Part shown: in pieces, positions 6,202 to 11,906 of the stretch
How positions within the stretch are numbered: position 1 is the stretch's first letter
Layout of the letters: the number at the start of each line of letters is the position of its first letter
Assembly: GCA_946615275.1 (NCBI GenBank)
Contig: CAMOHV010000003.1
Span: 1-18,234 of the forward strand
DNA: 18,234 bases
Source of the DNA: an uncultured Verrucomicrobiota bacterium
GTDB lineage: Bacteria; Verrucomicrobiota; Kiritimatiellia; RFP12; UBA1067
Direction of reading: 5' to 3'
Made by a program: the position numbers and the translations under genes
The notes under the pieces: generated by a model
What the model saw: only the letters and a program-made list of their open reading frames with translations
Told to the model about the DNA's origin: nothing
Databases searched by the model: none

Positions 6202-7215
6202 TCATTTTACCACAGCGGCACGATCGCGTTCAAGAGCGGCCAGAAGAATTTTCGCGCTGATCGGCATGTCGCCGGACGCTTTTATCGGGATGTCCAGCTC
6301 TTTTTTAGCGATGCAGGCATCGGCCCACATGGTTTTCGAATCGCCCTTAAACTTGAAACCGAACCGTTCGTTGCTTCTCGCCTCGTCCTGTCGCTGGATA
6401 AGTCGCTCGACTTCTTCGAGCTCTAGTCTGACATCGACCTCGCACTTGATGCGTTTGGAGTCCGATACATCTCTCGACTGGAATTTCTCGAGATCTGCTC
6501 CGATGATCTTGAATACGCTCGTGACGATGGAGACCTTCTCGTCCTGGGCTTTTCTTGAGATGTCTTGCGTGTGGACAATCTTGCGTATCTCGTGAACCCG
6601 ACGTTTCAGCTCTTGCGTTGCGCTCGGCATCTTCTGCAATGTCGATTCGAACTTGGGTTTCAGCGGCTCATCGTCGGCGCCGACCATGTTAAGGTCAATG
6701 GCGACCGTACCGTCATCAAGAACACGCTTCTCTTTCTGTATTACGCCCGCATGGTTCTGCATGTAGAACTTCAGCGCGGCGTCAAACTGAGATCGTCCAT
6801 TGACCTGCAGATGCGTCGGACGCACCGTGTAAAGCAGGCATGCGTCGGCGTCGATGAAGAAGTATGCCGGAAACCCGGGAATCTTCCCTGCCCCAAAATC
6901 CTTCTTCTCGACGCCTTGCGTCCCATCGGGCGGATCGTTCTCGTTGATGGCATAGATGTTCGTATTCTTTTCGTGCGAGGATAGCCAGAGCGCAACAAGG
7001 AAATCGTGCCCGTCCGATGCGCAGTCCTTGACATATACCTCAAAAGGGTAAGTGCCCGAACGAATGTGCGTATGGGACATGTGCGGCACGCCGCTCACCC
7101 ATTTGCAGAATCCGCTTATGACGGAAAGGAGTTCATCTGCCTTGACTGGCGTGTCGGCCTTCCTTCTTCCGTACCAGCAGCCGGTAATACGATACTTTGT
7201 TATGACAAACTTCAT
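6202..7215 (-). CDS. RexA-like cytosolic protein (candidate phage-exclusion sensor)
   Basis: 337 aa, soluble, no signal or membrane helix. Two short motifs resemble lambda RexA as recalled from memory: GFPAYFF (residues 114-120) against GFPSFLF, followed by an acidic turn and a Pro-Thr segment, and DISRKAQDE (218-226) against DISLRAKDE. The middle also has a KPKF segment (186-189), as in RexA. RexA (279 aa) senses phage replication and activates the RexB channel to block superinfection. The gene follows the repressor by 33 bp with AAAGGAGCC before its ATG and is followed by the four-helix protein gene, so it would be co-transcribed from the repressor promoter during lysogeny, as in lambda. 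AT-richer composition points to later acquisition. Other two-gene abortive-infection systems are possible; the RexA call needs a profile search. Confidence 0.6.
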   Translation of the reverse strand: MKFVITKYRITGCWYGRRKADTPVKADELLSVISGFCKWVSGVPHMSHTHIRSGTYPFEVYVKDCASDGHDFLVALWLSSHEKNTNIYAINENDPPDGTQGVEKKDFGAGKIPGFPAYFFIDADACLLYTVRPTHLQVNGRSQFDAALKFYMQNHAGVIQKEKRVLDDGTVAIDLNMVGADDEPLKPKFESTLQKMPSATQELKRRVHEIRKIVHTQDISRKAQDEKVSIVTSVFKIIGADLEKFQSRDVSDSKRIKCEVDVRLELEEVERLIQRQDEARSNERFGFKFKGDSKTMWADACIAKKELDIPIKASGDMPISAKILLAALERDRAAVVK

Positions 7216-7248
7216 GAGGCTCCTTTCTCATAGATCTCACTTCAAAAC

Positions 7249-7638
7249 TCACCCCTCGCCGAGCATCTTGCGCATGCGCTCGGCGAGCTTGCGGTGCGGG
7301 CAGCGGGCGCACTGCGGGAATGCACCGGGCTCGGCGGAGGGGGCGGATGAGGCTGAGGGGGCTGAAGCCCCACGCCCCGATGCCGACACTGCGCACGATC
7401 CCGACGACACCGCGCTTCGTGCTTCCCCCGCCGACGACAGCGGACGATCGATGCCGAGTAGGGCATCTGTTGTAGTTTGAAGTACCATTGCAATATGCGC
7501 CAGTTGATCTAAAGACGGTTCTCGCCGTCCTTTTTCGTAGTGGCAATACACGGCCTGTTTGAGGCCCAATCGAGCCGCAAATACGCCTTGTGCTTCTTCT
7601 CCGCGAAGCTCCTTCAACTTCTCCGCCAGCCTGCTCAT
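7249..7638 (-). CDS. CI-type immunity repressor (HTH_3) with short Cys-containing tail
   Basis: 129 aa from the ATG at 7638. The N-terminal Xre/HTH_3 domain (about 1-65) has the usual signature: LAEKLKELRGEE, FAARLGLKQAVYCHYEKGRR, EPSLDQLAHIAMVLQTTTDALLG. A Ser/Ala/Gly-rich linker (66-105) follows, part of which is a REP-like copy read in frame. The C-terminal segment is PQCARCPHRKLAERMRKML, a CxxCPH motif plus a basic helix that might bind metal or dimerise. There is no LexA-type autoprotease, so induction by RecA-mediated self-cleavage is unlikely. Two operator-like palindromes lie just upstream, one over its own promoter and one over the divergent early promoter. First gene of the minus-strand lysogeny operon that continues into the Rex-like pair. 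Confidence 0.82.
   Translation of the reverse strand: MSRLAEKLKELRGEEAQGVFAARLGLKQAVYCHYEKGRREPSLDQLAHIAMVLQTTTDALLGIDRPLSSAGEARSAVSSGSCAVSASGRGASAPSASSAPSAEPGAFPQCARCPHRKLAERMRKMLGEG
7357..7383 (+). repeat. REP-like hairpin, copy A5, inside the repressor gene
   Basis: Stem GGGGC/GCCCC around TGAA, tail ACGCCCCGATGCC. It encodes the SASGRGASAP part of the repressor linker on the opposite strand. Confidence 0.75.
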
Positions 7639-7643
7639 AAGAA

Positions 7644-7660
7644 TTTTACAGAAAGTATAA
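7644..7660. promoter_or_regulatory. Operator 1 of the immunity switch
   Basis: TTTTAC-AGAAA-GTATAA: an imperfect 6-5-6 inverted repeat matching operator 2 at all but two arm positions when both are aligned. It covers the likely -10 (TATACT, minus strand 7654-7659) of the repressor promoter, suggesting autoregulation. Confidence 0.6.
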
Positions 7661-7668
7661 AATACCCC

Positions 7669-7697
7669 TTGCGCTCGGTTTATACAAAGTGTATAAT
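7669..7697 (+). promoter_or_regulatory. Rightward early promoter
   Basis: TTGCGC (7669-7674), a 17-bp spacer and a perfect TATAAT (7692-7697). The -10 is overlapped by operator 2, so the repressor should block the early operon from here. The Ner/Cro-like gene begins 62 nt downstream of the -10. Confidence 0.7.
7680..7696. promoter_or_regulatory. Operator 2 of the immunity switch
   Basis: TTATAC-AAAGT-GTATAA: a perfect 6-bp inverted repeat with a 5-nt centre, starting 36 bp from operator 1. It lies across the spacer and -10 of the early promoter. The shared arm sequence, the 36-bp offset and the divergent promoters support a repressor/Ner-controlled switch. Confidence 0.65.
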
Positions 7698-7758
7698 ACT
7701 CCGCGTTGCCGCAAGAAAGGCAACTGACAGTATACCAAAAACGGCGAAAGGATTGAAG

Positions 7759-7935
7759 ATGGAAAAAACAGACACGATACTGAGACCATGGCGCGAGGCG
7801 CCGGTCTCGCAGGTGGCGCGGCGGATCGGCCGCTCGAAGAGCCACATCTGGCGCGTGCTCAAGGGCCAGCGCAAGCCGGGCCGCGAACTCGCCGCCGTTC
7901 TGAGGGACATGGGCTTCAAGGTGGAGGTGGCGTGA
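7759..7935 (+). CDS. Small HTH protein, Ner/Cro-like early regulator
   Basis: 58 aa, starting MEKTDTILRPWREAP. The core PVSQVARRIGRSKSHIWRVL is a helix-turn-helix (about residues 16-35), followed by KGQRKPGRELAAVLRDMGF, which reads like the remaining helices of an Xre-type domain. As first gene after the early promoter and opposite the repressor, it occupies the place of Mu Ner or lambda Cro, which turn down early transcription and repressor synthesis. GAAAGGA lies at suitable spacing before the ATG. Its stop overlaps the next ATG. Confidence 0.75.
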   Translation: MEKTDTILRPWREAPVSQVARRIGRSKSHIWRVLKGQRKPGRELAAVLRDMGFKVEVA

Positions 7936-8183
7936 TGATGACGAAGGAAGATTGCACTGAGCTGTCGCAGTTGGTCGGGGCGGTCAAGCGTGCGAGAGCA
8001 ACGATAAAAAGTTCCTCTGCGCAGATATATCGTATAAGCAGCCATTACGCCGGCACCGCTACGGAGCAGTTGAACGTCGCCGGAATCAAGTGCCTGTTTC
8101 AAGCTGAGTACTGGCTGAATCAAGCCATCGAAACACTTGAGCTATCAATCAGGACAAGCCGTAAGGCTCTGAAGATGAAGTGA
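7935..8183 (+). CDS. Small helical protein, unknown
   Basis: 82 aa, almost entirely helical in appearance, with two cysteines (C7, C52) and an amphipathic central part (FQAEYWLNQAIETLELSIRT). No family recognised. Coupled to the Ner-like gene by an ATGA overlap, with GGTGGAGGTGG upstream; a second ATG one codon later is equally usable. Composition is slightly AT-richer than flanking genes. Early-operon accessory genes in this place are often host-takeover or anti-defence proteins, but nothing here shows that. Confidence 0.6.
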   Translation: MMTKEDCTELSQLVGAVKRARATIKSSSAQIYRISSHYAGTATEQLNVAGIKCLFQAEYWLNQAIETLELSIRTSRKALKMK

Positions 8184-8222
8184 TGAATAGAGAAACGAAA
8201 GAGACGACCTAAGGAGAATACC

Positions 8223-9548
8223 ATGGAAAATCCGCACAAATTCGACATCGGCGAGGGGTACGGGATCTGGACGGATCTGGATGGCATTACCCACCGCAGC
8301 TTCCCCGACGTGTTCTACCGCGCGAAGCCCGGCGACTCGGCCGGCAAGTACATGATCGGCGACATGGCCGTCATGAACCAGCCGACAACCAAGAAGCGGT
8401 TCGGCATGTTCGTGATCGCGAACGTGGAGACAGGCGACTTCGGCGGCACGGGGCTGAAGTACAAGCTCACGGTGCATCCCTACGGGACTCCGGAGGAGAT
8501 CAGCGGACCGAAGCCCGCCGCCCCGATACAGCAAGCGGACAACAGCAAGGAAAAGGAACCGAAGATGAAAAGACCAACCTACAAGATGCAGCGCATCAAG
8601 CTCGCGGACTGCAAGCCACACGCCGACGCGGAGGCATACAGCGCCTCAAGCGAGGACCGCGCCGCACTCGGCAACTCAATCGAGGAGACCGGCGTGCTTT
8701 CGCCGATCGCCGTTGTGCCGGACGAGGACAGCAAGCGTACAACAGCAAGCAACGACGCCGAGCCCCAGAAGTGGTTCGTGATCGACGGCATCGGGCGCAT
8801 GAACGCCCTCATCGCCGCCGGCGAGACCGAGACCGACGCCCAGGTTTTCGACCTCGGCGATTTGAGCGTGGCCGAGTTCGTGGTGTGCAAGAACGCCATG
8901 ATGCGCAAGGTCACAACCGGCACGCGCGTGATGGCCTATCTCAAATGCCATGAGCGCGAAGTGTTGGCGGCGGCGGAGCCGGAGAAGTACACGAAAAGAG
9001 ACCAACTTCGCGACAGCAAAGGCCGCCTTTCGCACCGTGCGGTTTCATGTGAAACCGCACGGGATAAGGGTTGGAGCGCGAAGGAGATAGCGGAGCGCAT
9101 CGGGGTGTCGAAGAACGACGTGCTGGCGGGTATTGAGCTGCTGAAGGAGGTGAGCGGGGATGAGCGGGCTGAAGCCCGCCGCTCCGATATCCAGCGGTAC
9201 GAGCAGATGGACCTCTTCGAGACGATGGACTCGGTGATGCACGGCGAGACGCCGATCAGGCGGTGGAAGGCGGCGGCGAGCGGCAAGGTGAGCAAGGTGG
9301 GCGGCAAGGCGGCCGCCGACTACGTGGGCATCGGCGCGCGCACGATGGTGAGCCTCATCGGGCTTTTCGAGAACTGGCAGACGGTCCCGATGGAGAGCCG
9401 CGGGCCCATCGTCGAGCGGTTCAAGCTGGCGCTGGAGGCCGCGCCGGAGGATTTCAGGGCGGTGCTGGAGGATGTGGTTGGATCTCACGCAGAGGCGCAG
9501 AGAGGCAGAGAGCGCAGAGGGAAGTTCCGCAAAGGGACGCGGTGGTAG
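8223..9548 (+). CDS. ParB-like nuclease/HTH protein fused to an upstream small domain
   Basis: 441 aa. Residues 1-95 form a separate, unrecognised beta-rich domain (MENPHKFDIGEGYGIWTDLD onward). Residues 96-114 are a linker made of a REP-like copy plus a 23-nt repeat. From Met115 the protein is ParB-like: YKMQRIKLADCKPH, an NSIEETGVLSPIAV helix-strand, WFVIDGIGRMNALIAAGETE (the ParB/sulfiredoxin-type core), then an HTH region (SAKEIAERIGVSKNDVLAGI, about 285-304) and a C-terminal helical region. Met115 (8565) has its own Shine-Dalgarno (AAAAGGAACC), so the two parts were probably once separate genes and the ParB part may still start internally. More repeats are read through at 8727-8749, 9164-9190 and near the C-terminus. 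TAAGGAG precedes the first ATG. ParB-like genes are regular neighbours of MuA in Mu-like phages; the role is unclear. Confidence 0.8.
   Translation: MENPHKFDIGEGYGIWTDLDGITHRSFPDVFYRAKPGDSAGKYMIGDMAVMNQPTTKKRFGMFVIANVETGDFGGTGLKYKLTVHPYGTPEEISGPKPAAPIQQADNSKEKEPKMKRPTYKMQRIKLADCKPHADAEAYSASSEDRAALGNSIEETGVLSPIAVVPDEDSKRTTASNDAEPQKWFVIDGIGRMNALIAAGETETDAQVFDLGDLSVAEFVVCKNAMMRKVTTGTRVMAYLKCHEREVLAAAEPEKYTKRDQLRDSKGRLSHRAVSCETARDKGWSAKEIAERIGVSKNDVLAGIELLKEVSGDERAEARRSDIQRYEQMDLFETMDSVMHGETPIRRWKAAASGKVSKVGGKAAADYVGIGARTMVSLIGLFENWQTVPMESRGPIVERFKLALEAAPEDFRAVLEDVVGSHAEAQRGRERRGKFRKGTRW
8503..8528 (+). repeat. REP-like hairpin, copy A6 (degenerate stem)
   Basis: The left arm is decayed (GCGGAC, loop CGAA), while the right arm GCCCGC and tail CGCCCCGATA are kept. 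Directly abuts repeat B2, forming a composite at the fusion joint of the ParB-like gene. Confidence 0.65.
8527..8549 (+). repeat. 23-nt element, copy B2
   Basis: GTAC is replaced by GGAC. The only coding copy in a different frame (QQADNSK). It ends 15 nt before the internal, Shine-Dalgarno-equipped ATG at 8565. Confidence 0.7.
8727..8749 (+). repeat. 23-nt element, copy B3
   Basis: Perfect consensus. In the ParB-like gene it is read as DSKRTTAS, between the strand IAVVPDE and the WFVIDGIGR core, where a surface loop is expected. Confidence 0.85.
9035..9062. repeat. 28-bp perfect palindrome with parS-like core
   Basis: CCGTGCGGTTTCA, TG, then TGAAACCGCACGG: 13-bp arms with no mismatch. The central 16 bases GGTTTCATGTGAAACC differ from the bacterial parS consensus TGTTTCACGTGAAACA at three positions. 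It lies inside the ParB-like gene and encodes HRAVSCETAR. Confidence 0.7.
9164..9190 (+). repeat. REP-like hairpin, copy A7
   Basis: GCGGGC-TGAA-GCCCGC plus tail CGCTCCGATAT, identical over its 27 nt to copy A1. Read as ERAEARRSDI between the HTH region and the C-terminal helices of the ParB-like protein. Confidence 0.85.
9484..9524 (+). repeat. CGCAGAG-type short repeat tract
   Basis: Degenerate units of cgcagagg/ggcagaga run through the 3' end of the ParB-like gene and give the low-complexity tail HAEAQRGRERRGK. A distinct third repeat type in the window; similar cgcagagg tracts are common intergenic repeats in some high-GC genomes. Confidence 0.55.
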
Positions 9549-9571
9549 GACAGCAAGCGTACAACAGCAAG
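9549..9571 (+). repeat. 23-nt element, copy B4
   Basis: Perfect consensus in the gap between the ParB-like and transposase genes. It supplies the AAGGA Shine-Dalgarno (with the next base) and ends 7 nt before the ATG at 9579. Confidence 0.85.
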
Positions 9572-9578
9572 GATGAAC

Positions 9579-11330
9579 ATGGACAAGGCGGCGGAGAGAT
9601 CGGCGAAGGTTGGCGAGGTGCGGCGGCTCGTGGCGGAAGGCACGGCGCTGGACGCAGCTCTCCTGGCGGCGGGGGTGAGCGAGACCACCTACCGCCGCTG
9701 GGCGGCGAAGTTCGACGCGGGCGGCGTTGCGGCGCTCTCGGACGCGCCGAAGAGCGGGCGTCCGCCGGTGGTGAAGCTCGACGAGGATGAGAAGAAATGC
9801 CTGCGGCGCATCTACCTCCAGTCGAACCGGGCGGAGCGCAGCGGCTCGATGACGATGGCGGCGCGGATCGCGGCGCACGACCCGGCGACTTGCCTGAGGC
9901 CCGAGACGCGGGCGGCGATCCTCGCGGAGCGCTCCTCGAAGCACCACCTTCCTGTGGAGGTGCGCCGGGCGATGCGCGATGTGTCGCCGGTGGCGGTGGC
10001 GCGTTACCGCGACCCGCGCGAGGGGCAGAACAACGGCATCTACGTGCCGGGGTGGCTGCGGCGCGACGAGGAGACGGGGCGGCTGCTCCTTCCCGGCGAG
10101 CGCCAGGTGTGGGACGACGCGAGCGTGAACGTGGCGGTGGCGGTGCCGTGGGCGGGGCGCGGGGACAGGGCGGGCGACCGCTGGGGATGGCGCGCGGCGC
10201 GGTACCAGCTCCTTGCCGGGATCGACTGCGCGACGGACTTCTTCTGCGGGTTCGGCTACGTGATGCGCACGAGCGACGGGTACCGGGCGTGCGACGTCGC
10301 GAACGTGATGCACGAGGTGTGGCGCCAGCAGGGCTACATGCCGAAGAAGGTGGTGCTGGAGGGCGGCAGCTGGCAGGCGAAGCCGACGATGGACTTCCTG
10401 CGCACGGCGGGCGTGGGCGTGGTGGACGCCAAGGGCCGGCCGAACCAGAAGCTGGTGGAGAACTACTTCAACCGTCTCTGGACTGCGCTCTCGATCTTCC
10501 TTCCGGGCTACGGGCAGATCGGGCGGTACAGGGGCGAGATGCGCAAGGAGAACCTGAACTGGATGAAGGTCTTGAGCGGGAGCGCCGACCCGAGGAAGTA
10601 CTTTCCGACGCTGAAGGTGTTCCTGGAGGCCTTGAACAAGGCGGTGGCGTACCTGCGGTGGGAGAAGGTGGAGAGCCGGATCTACGGGACGTGGAGTCCG
10701 GAGGAGCTGTACCAGGGCGCGGCGGCGAACGGGCTCCCGCTCGTGGATGGGCTGGAGCGGTACGCGATGCCGGTGGCGGCGCGCCGGACGCTCAGGCGCG
10801 GCGGGATGGTGTTCGTGACGGCGGAGACGCAGCTGGAGGGCTTGCGGCACGAGTACGCCTTCGCGACGCGGGACGGCTGGAAGTACGACGGCGCGCCGGT
10901 GGTGGTGCGCTTCGACCCGGTGACGGCGGCGGCGCGGGGGGCGTCGATCGAGCTTGCCCAGGCGTGGCGCGACTTCCGCGCGGGGACGGTGATCGACGGC
11001 GCGGCGCCGTGCGTGAGCGCGCCTCCGGACTTCGTGAACGACGCGGGGCTCTTCGACCTGCGGGGCGCGGGGCGCCACGAGCAGCGGGCGAACCGCGCGG
11101 CGGTGCGCACGGTGGTGACGGCCTACGACACGCGCGGGGCGATCCGCACGCGGATGGATACCGGGGAACGGGGAATGGGGAACGGAGAACCGGTGATAAG
11201 CTGGGGGCTGCGCGGCGGCGTGCCGCTGGCGGCGGAGGCGCCGGAAGCGGCGGAGGAATGCGACAGCAAGCGTACGACAGCAAGGCTTGCGGCCCTGGAG
11301 GCGGAGGAGCGGATGCTGGCATACGCGTGA
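9579..11330 (+). CDS. Mu-type DDE transposase (MuA-like)
   Basis: 583 aa. It catalyses end cleavage and strand transfer for integration and replicative transposition. N-terminal HTH region (EVRRLVAEGTALDAALLAAGVSETTYRRW, described in two parts: residues 13-41), then a central RNase H-fold core and a C-terminal Mu-type beta-barrel region. Candidate catalytic residues: D179/D180 in QVWDDASV, E261 in VVLEGGSWQAK where Mu has Asp, and E294 in GRPNQKLVENYFNRLW, the conserved final Glu. The ATG at 9579 is preferred over 9573 because AAGGA sits 5 nt before it but directly abuts the earlier one. The C-terminal tail carries a (GGGGAAyG)-type tract and a 23-nt repeat, so the true C-terminus may be altered. 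MuB follows after a cluster of very small ORFs, rather than immediately as in Mu. Confidence 0.88.
   Translation: MDKAAERSAKVGEVRRLVAEGTALDAALLAAGVSETTYRRWAAKFDAGGVAALSDAPKSGRPPVVKLDEDEKKCLRRIYLQSNRAERSGSMTMAARIAAHDPATCLRPETRAAILAERSSKHHLPVEVRRAMRDVSPVAVARYRDPREGQNNGIYVPGWLRRDEETGRLLLPGERQVWDDASVNVAVAVPWAGRGDRAGDRWGWRAARYQLLAGIDCATDFFCGFGYVMRTSDGYRACDVANVMHEVWRQQGYMPKKVVLEGGSWQAKPTMDFLRTAGVGVVDAKGRPNQKLVENYFNRLWTALSIFLPGYGQIGRYRGEMRKENLNWMKVLSGSADPRKYFPTLKVFLEALNKAVAYLRWEKVESRIYGTWSPEELYQGAAANGLPLVDGLERYAMPVAARRTLRRGGMVFVTAETQLEGLRHEYAFATRDGWKYDGAPVVVRFDPVTAAARGASIELAQAWRDFRAGTVIDGAAPCVSAPPDFVNDAGLFDLRGAGRHEQRANRAAVRTVVTAYDTRGAIRTRMDTGERGMGNGEPVISWGLRGGVPLAAEAPEAAEECDSKRTTARLAALEAEERMLAYA
11161..11192 (+). 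repeat. GGGGAAYG-type tandem tract
   Basis: About four degenerate 8-base units (ccggggaacg, gggaatgg, ggaacgga, gaaccgg) within the transposase tail, encoding TGERGMGNGEP. Fourth short-repeat type in the window. Confidence 0.5.
11262..11284 (+). repeat. 23-nt element, copy B5
   Basis: Near the transposase C-terminus, read as DSKRTTAR. Differs from B3 by the A-to-G change after GTAC. Confidence 0.85.
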
Positions 11331-11348
11331 GGATCAGAGGGACGAACG

Positions 11349-11399
11349 ATGCTCGGATATCTTTTCATCATCTTGGTGGCAATCTTCTGCCACGAGTAG
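11349..11399 (+). CDS. Possible 16-aa hydrophobic microprotein
   Basis: MLGYLFIILVAIFCHE: a single hydrophobic segment, with GAGGG suitably spaced before the ATG, 18 bp after the transposase stop. It could be a membrane micropeptide, a leader, or chance. Short length makes this weak. Confidence 0.25.
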   Translation: MLGYLFIILVAIFCHE

Positions 11400-11437
11400 A
11401 ACAACAACAACCAACAACCAAAGAAGGAGCAAAAAAG

Positions 11438-11611
11438 ATGAACACGGCAAGCAGAGAATGGGAGGCGCAGGTCGCCGCAAGGAACGAGATCGAGGTGGCA
11501 AAGGCCACGAGGCTCGTGCAGGGGAATTTCCTGTGGTCCTGCGGGGAAGAGCGGACCGGAGATGGCAAGGGTGTGCCGCTGAGCGCAGCTGGGCAGGAGG
11601 CGGAGTCATGA
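11438..11611 (+). CDS. Small charged protein, unknown
   Basis: 57 aa, starting MNTASREWEAQVAARNEIEV. Charged, helical N-terminal half, Gly/Ser-rich end. A strong AAGAAGGAG precedes the ATG after an unusual CAA/AAC-rich leader (11400-11420) that resembles a decayed 23-nt element. The stop overlaps the next ATG (ATGA). No family recognised. Confidence 0.5.
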   Translation: MNTASREWEAQVAARNEIEVAKATRLVQGNFLWSCGEERTGDGKGVPLSAAGQEAES

Positions 11612-11712
11612 GCGGGGACGACATCATCTTCTGCGCTTGGCTGGCCACCTGGCTGCCGGTCGCGGTCGTCTACTTCGCCGGCGAGCTGAAAGGCCTCGGC
11701 AGGAAGAAGTGA
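11608..11712 (+). CDS. Small membrane protein, unknown
   Basis: 34 aa: a short acidic start (MSGDD), one hydrophobic helix (IIFCAWLATWLPVAVVYFAG), then a basic tail (KGLGRKK), which predicts N-out/C-in topology. Coupled by 4-bp overlaps to both neighbours, with GGCAGGAGGCGGAG upstream. Function unknown. Confidence 0.5.
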   Translation: MSGDDIIFCAWLATWLPVAVVYFAGELKGLGRKK

Positions 11713-11906
11713 CGGTGGACTACGCCGACGTGCAGATCGAGATCGAGCTTCTCGCGAGCGTGGAGCGGCAGGCGCAACGCACCGCCGCCGCGCTGGAGCG
11801 GGTGCGAGACCTCATGCGCGAGGTGGCGGCTGAATGCAAAAACAACAACAAGCGTACAACAGCAAGAAGAAGAAGGAGCATAAATGAAGAACCAAGCAGA
11901 CAATGA
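11709..11906 (+). CDS. Small coiled-coil protein with GTG start, repeat-derived C-terminus
   Basis: 65 aa from GTG at 11709, which overlaps the previous stop (GTGA). Residues 3-45 form a heptad-like helix (VQIEIELLASVERQAQRTAA). The last 20 residues (NNKRTTARRRRS onward) are encoded by a 23-nt repeat plus the purine-rich leader of the next gene, and the frame runs 23 bp into the MuB-like gene. An older stop was probably lost when the repeat arrived. No family recognised. Confidence 0.42.
   Translation: MTVDYADVQIEIELLASVERQAQRTAAALERVRDLMREVAAECKNNNKRTTARRRRSINEEPSRQ
11844..11866 (+). repeat. 23-nt element, copy B6
   Basis: AACAAC variant at the 5' end. Read as NNKRTTAR in the GTG-start ORF, and ends 17 nt before the MuB-like ATG with AAGGAG between. 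Confidence 0.8.

Noticed and set aside
8182..8212. 9-codon ORF (MNRETKETT) before the ParB-like gene
   Set aside because: Too short, no distinct RBS; best read as the leader of the next gene.
9045..11078. 677-codon open frame on the minus strand opposite the ParB-like and transposase genes
   Set aside because: Arg/His/Pro-rich composition typical of the antisense frame of high-GC genes, no motif, and it lies against two well-supported genes. Similar overlapping open frames at 71-985, 1550-2707, 4257-5171, 9797-11611 and 11812-12876 are rejected for the same reason.
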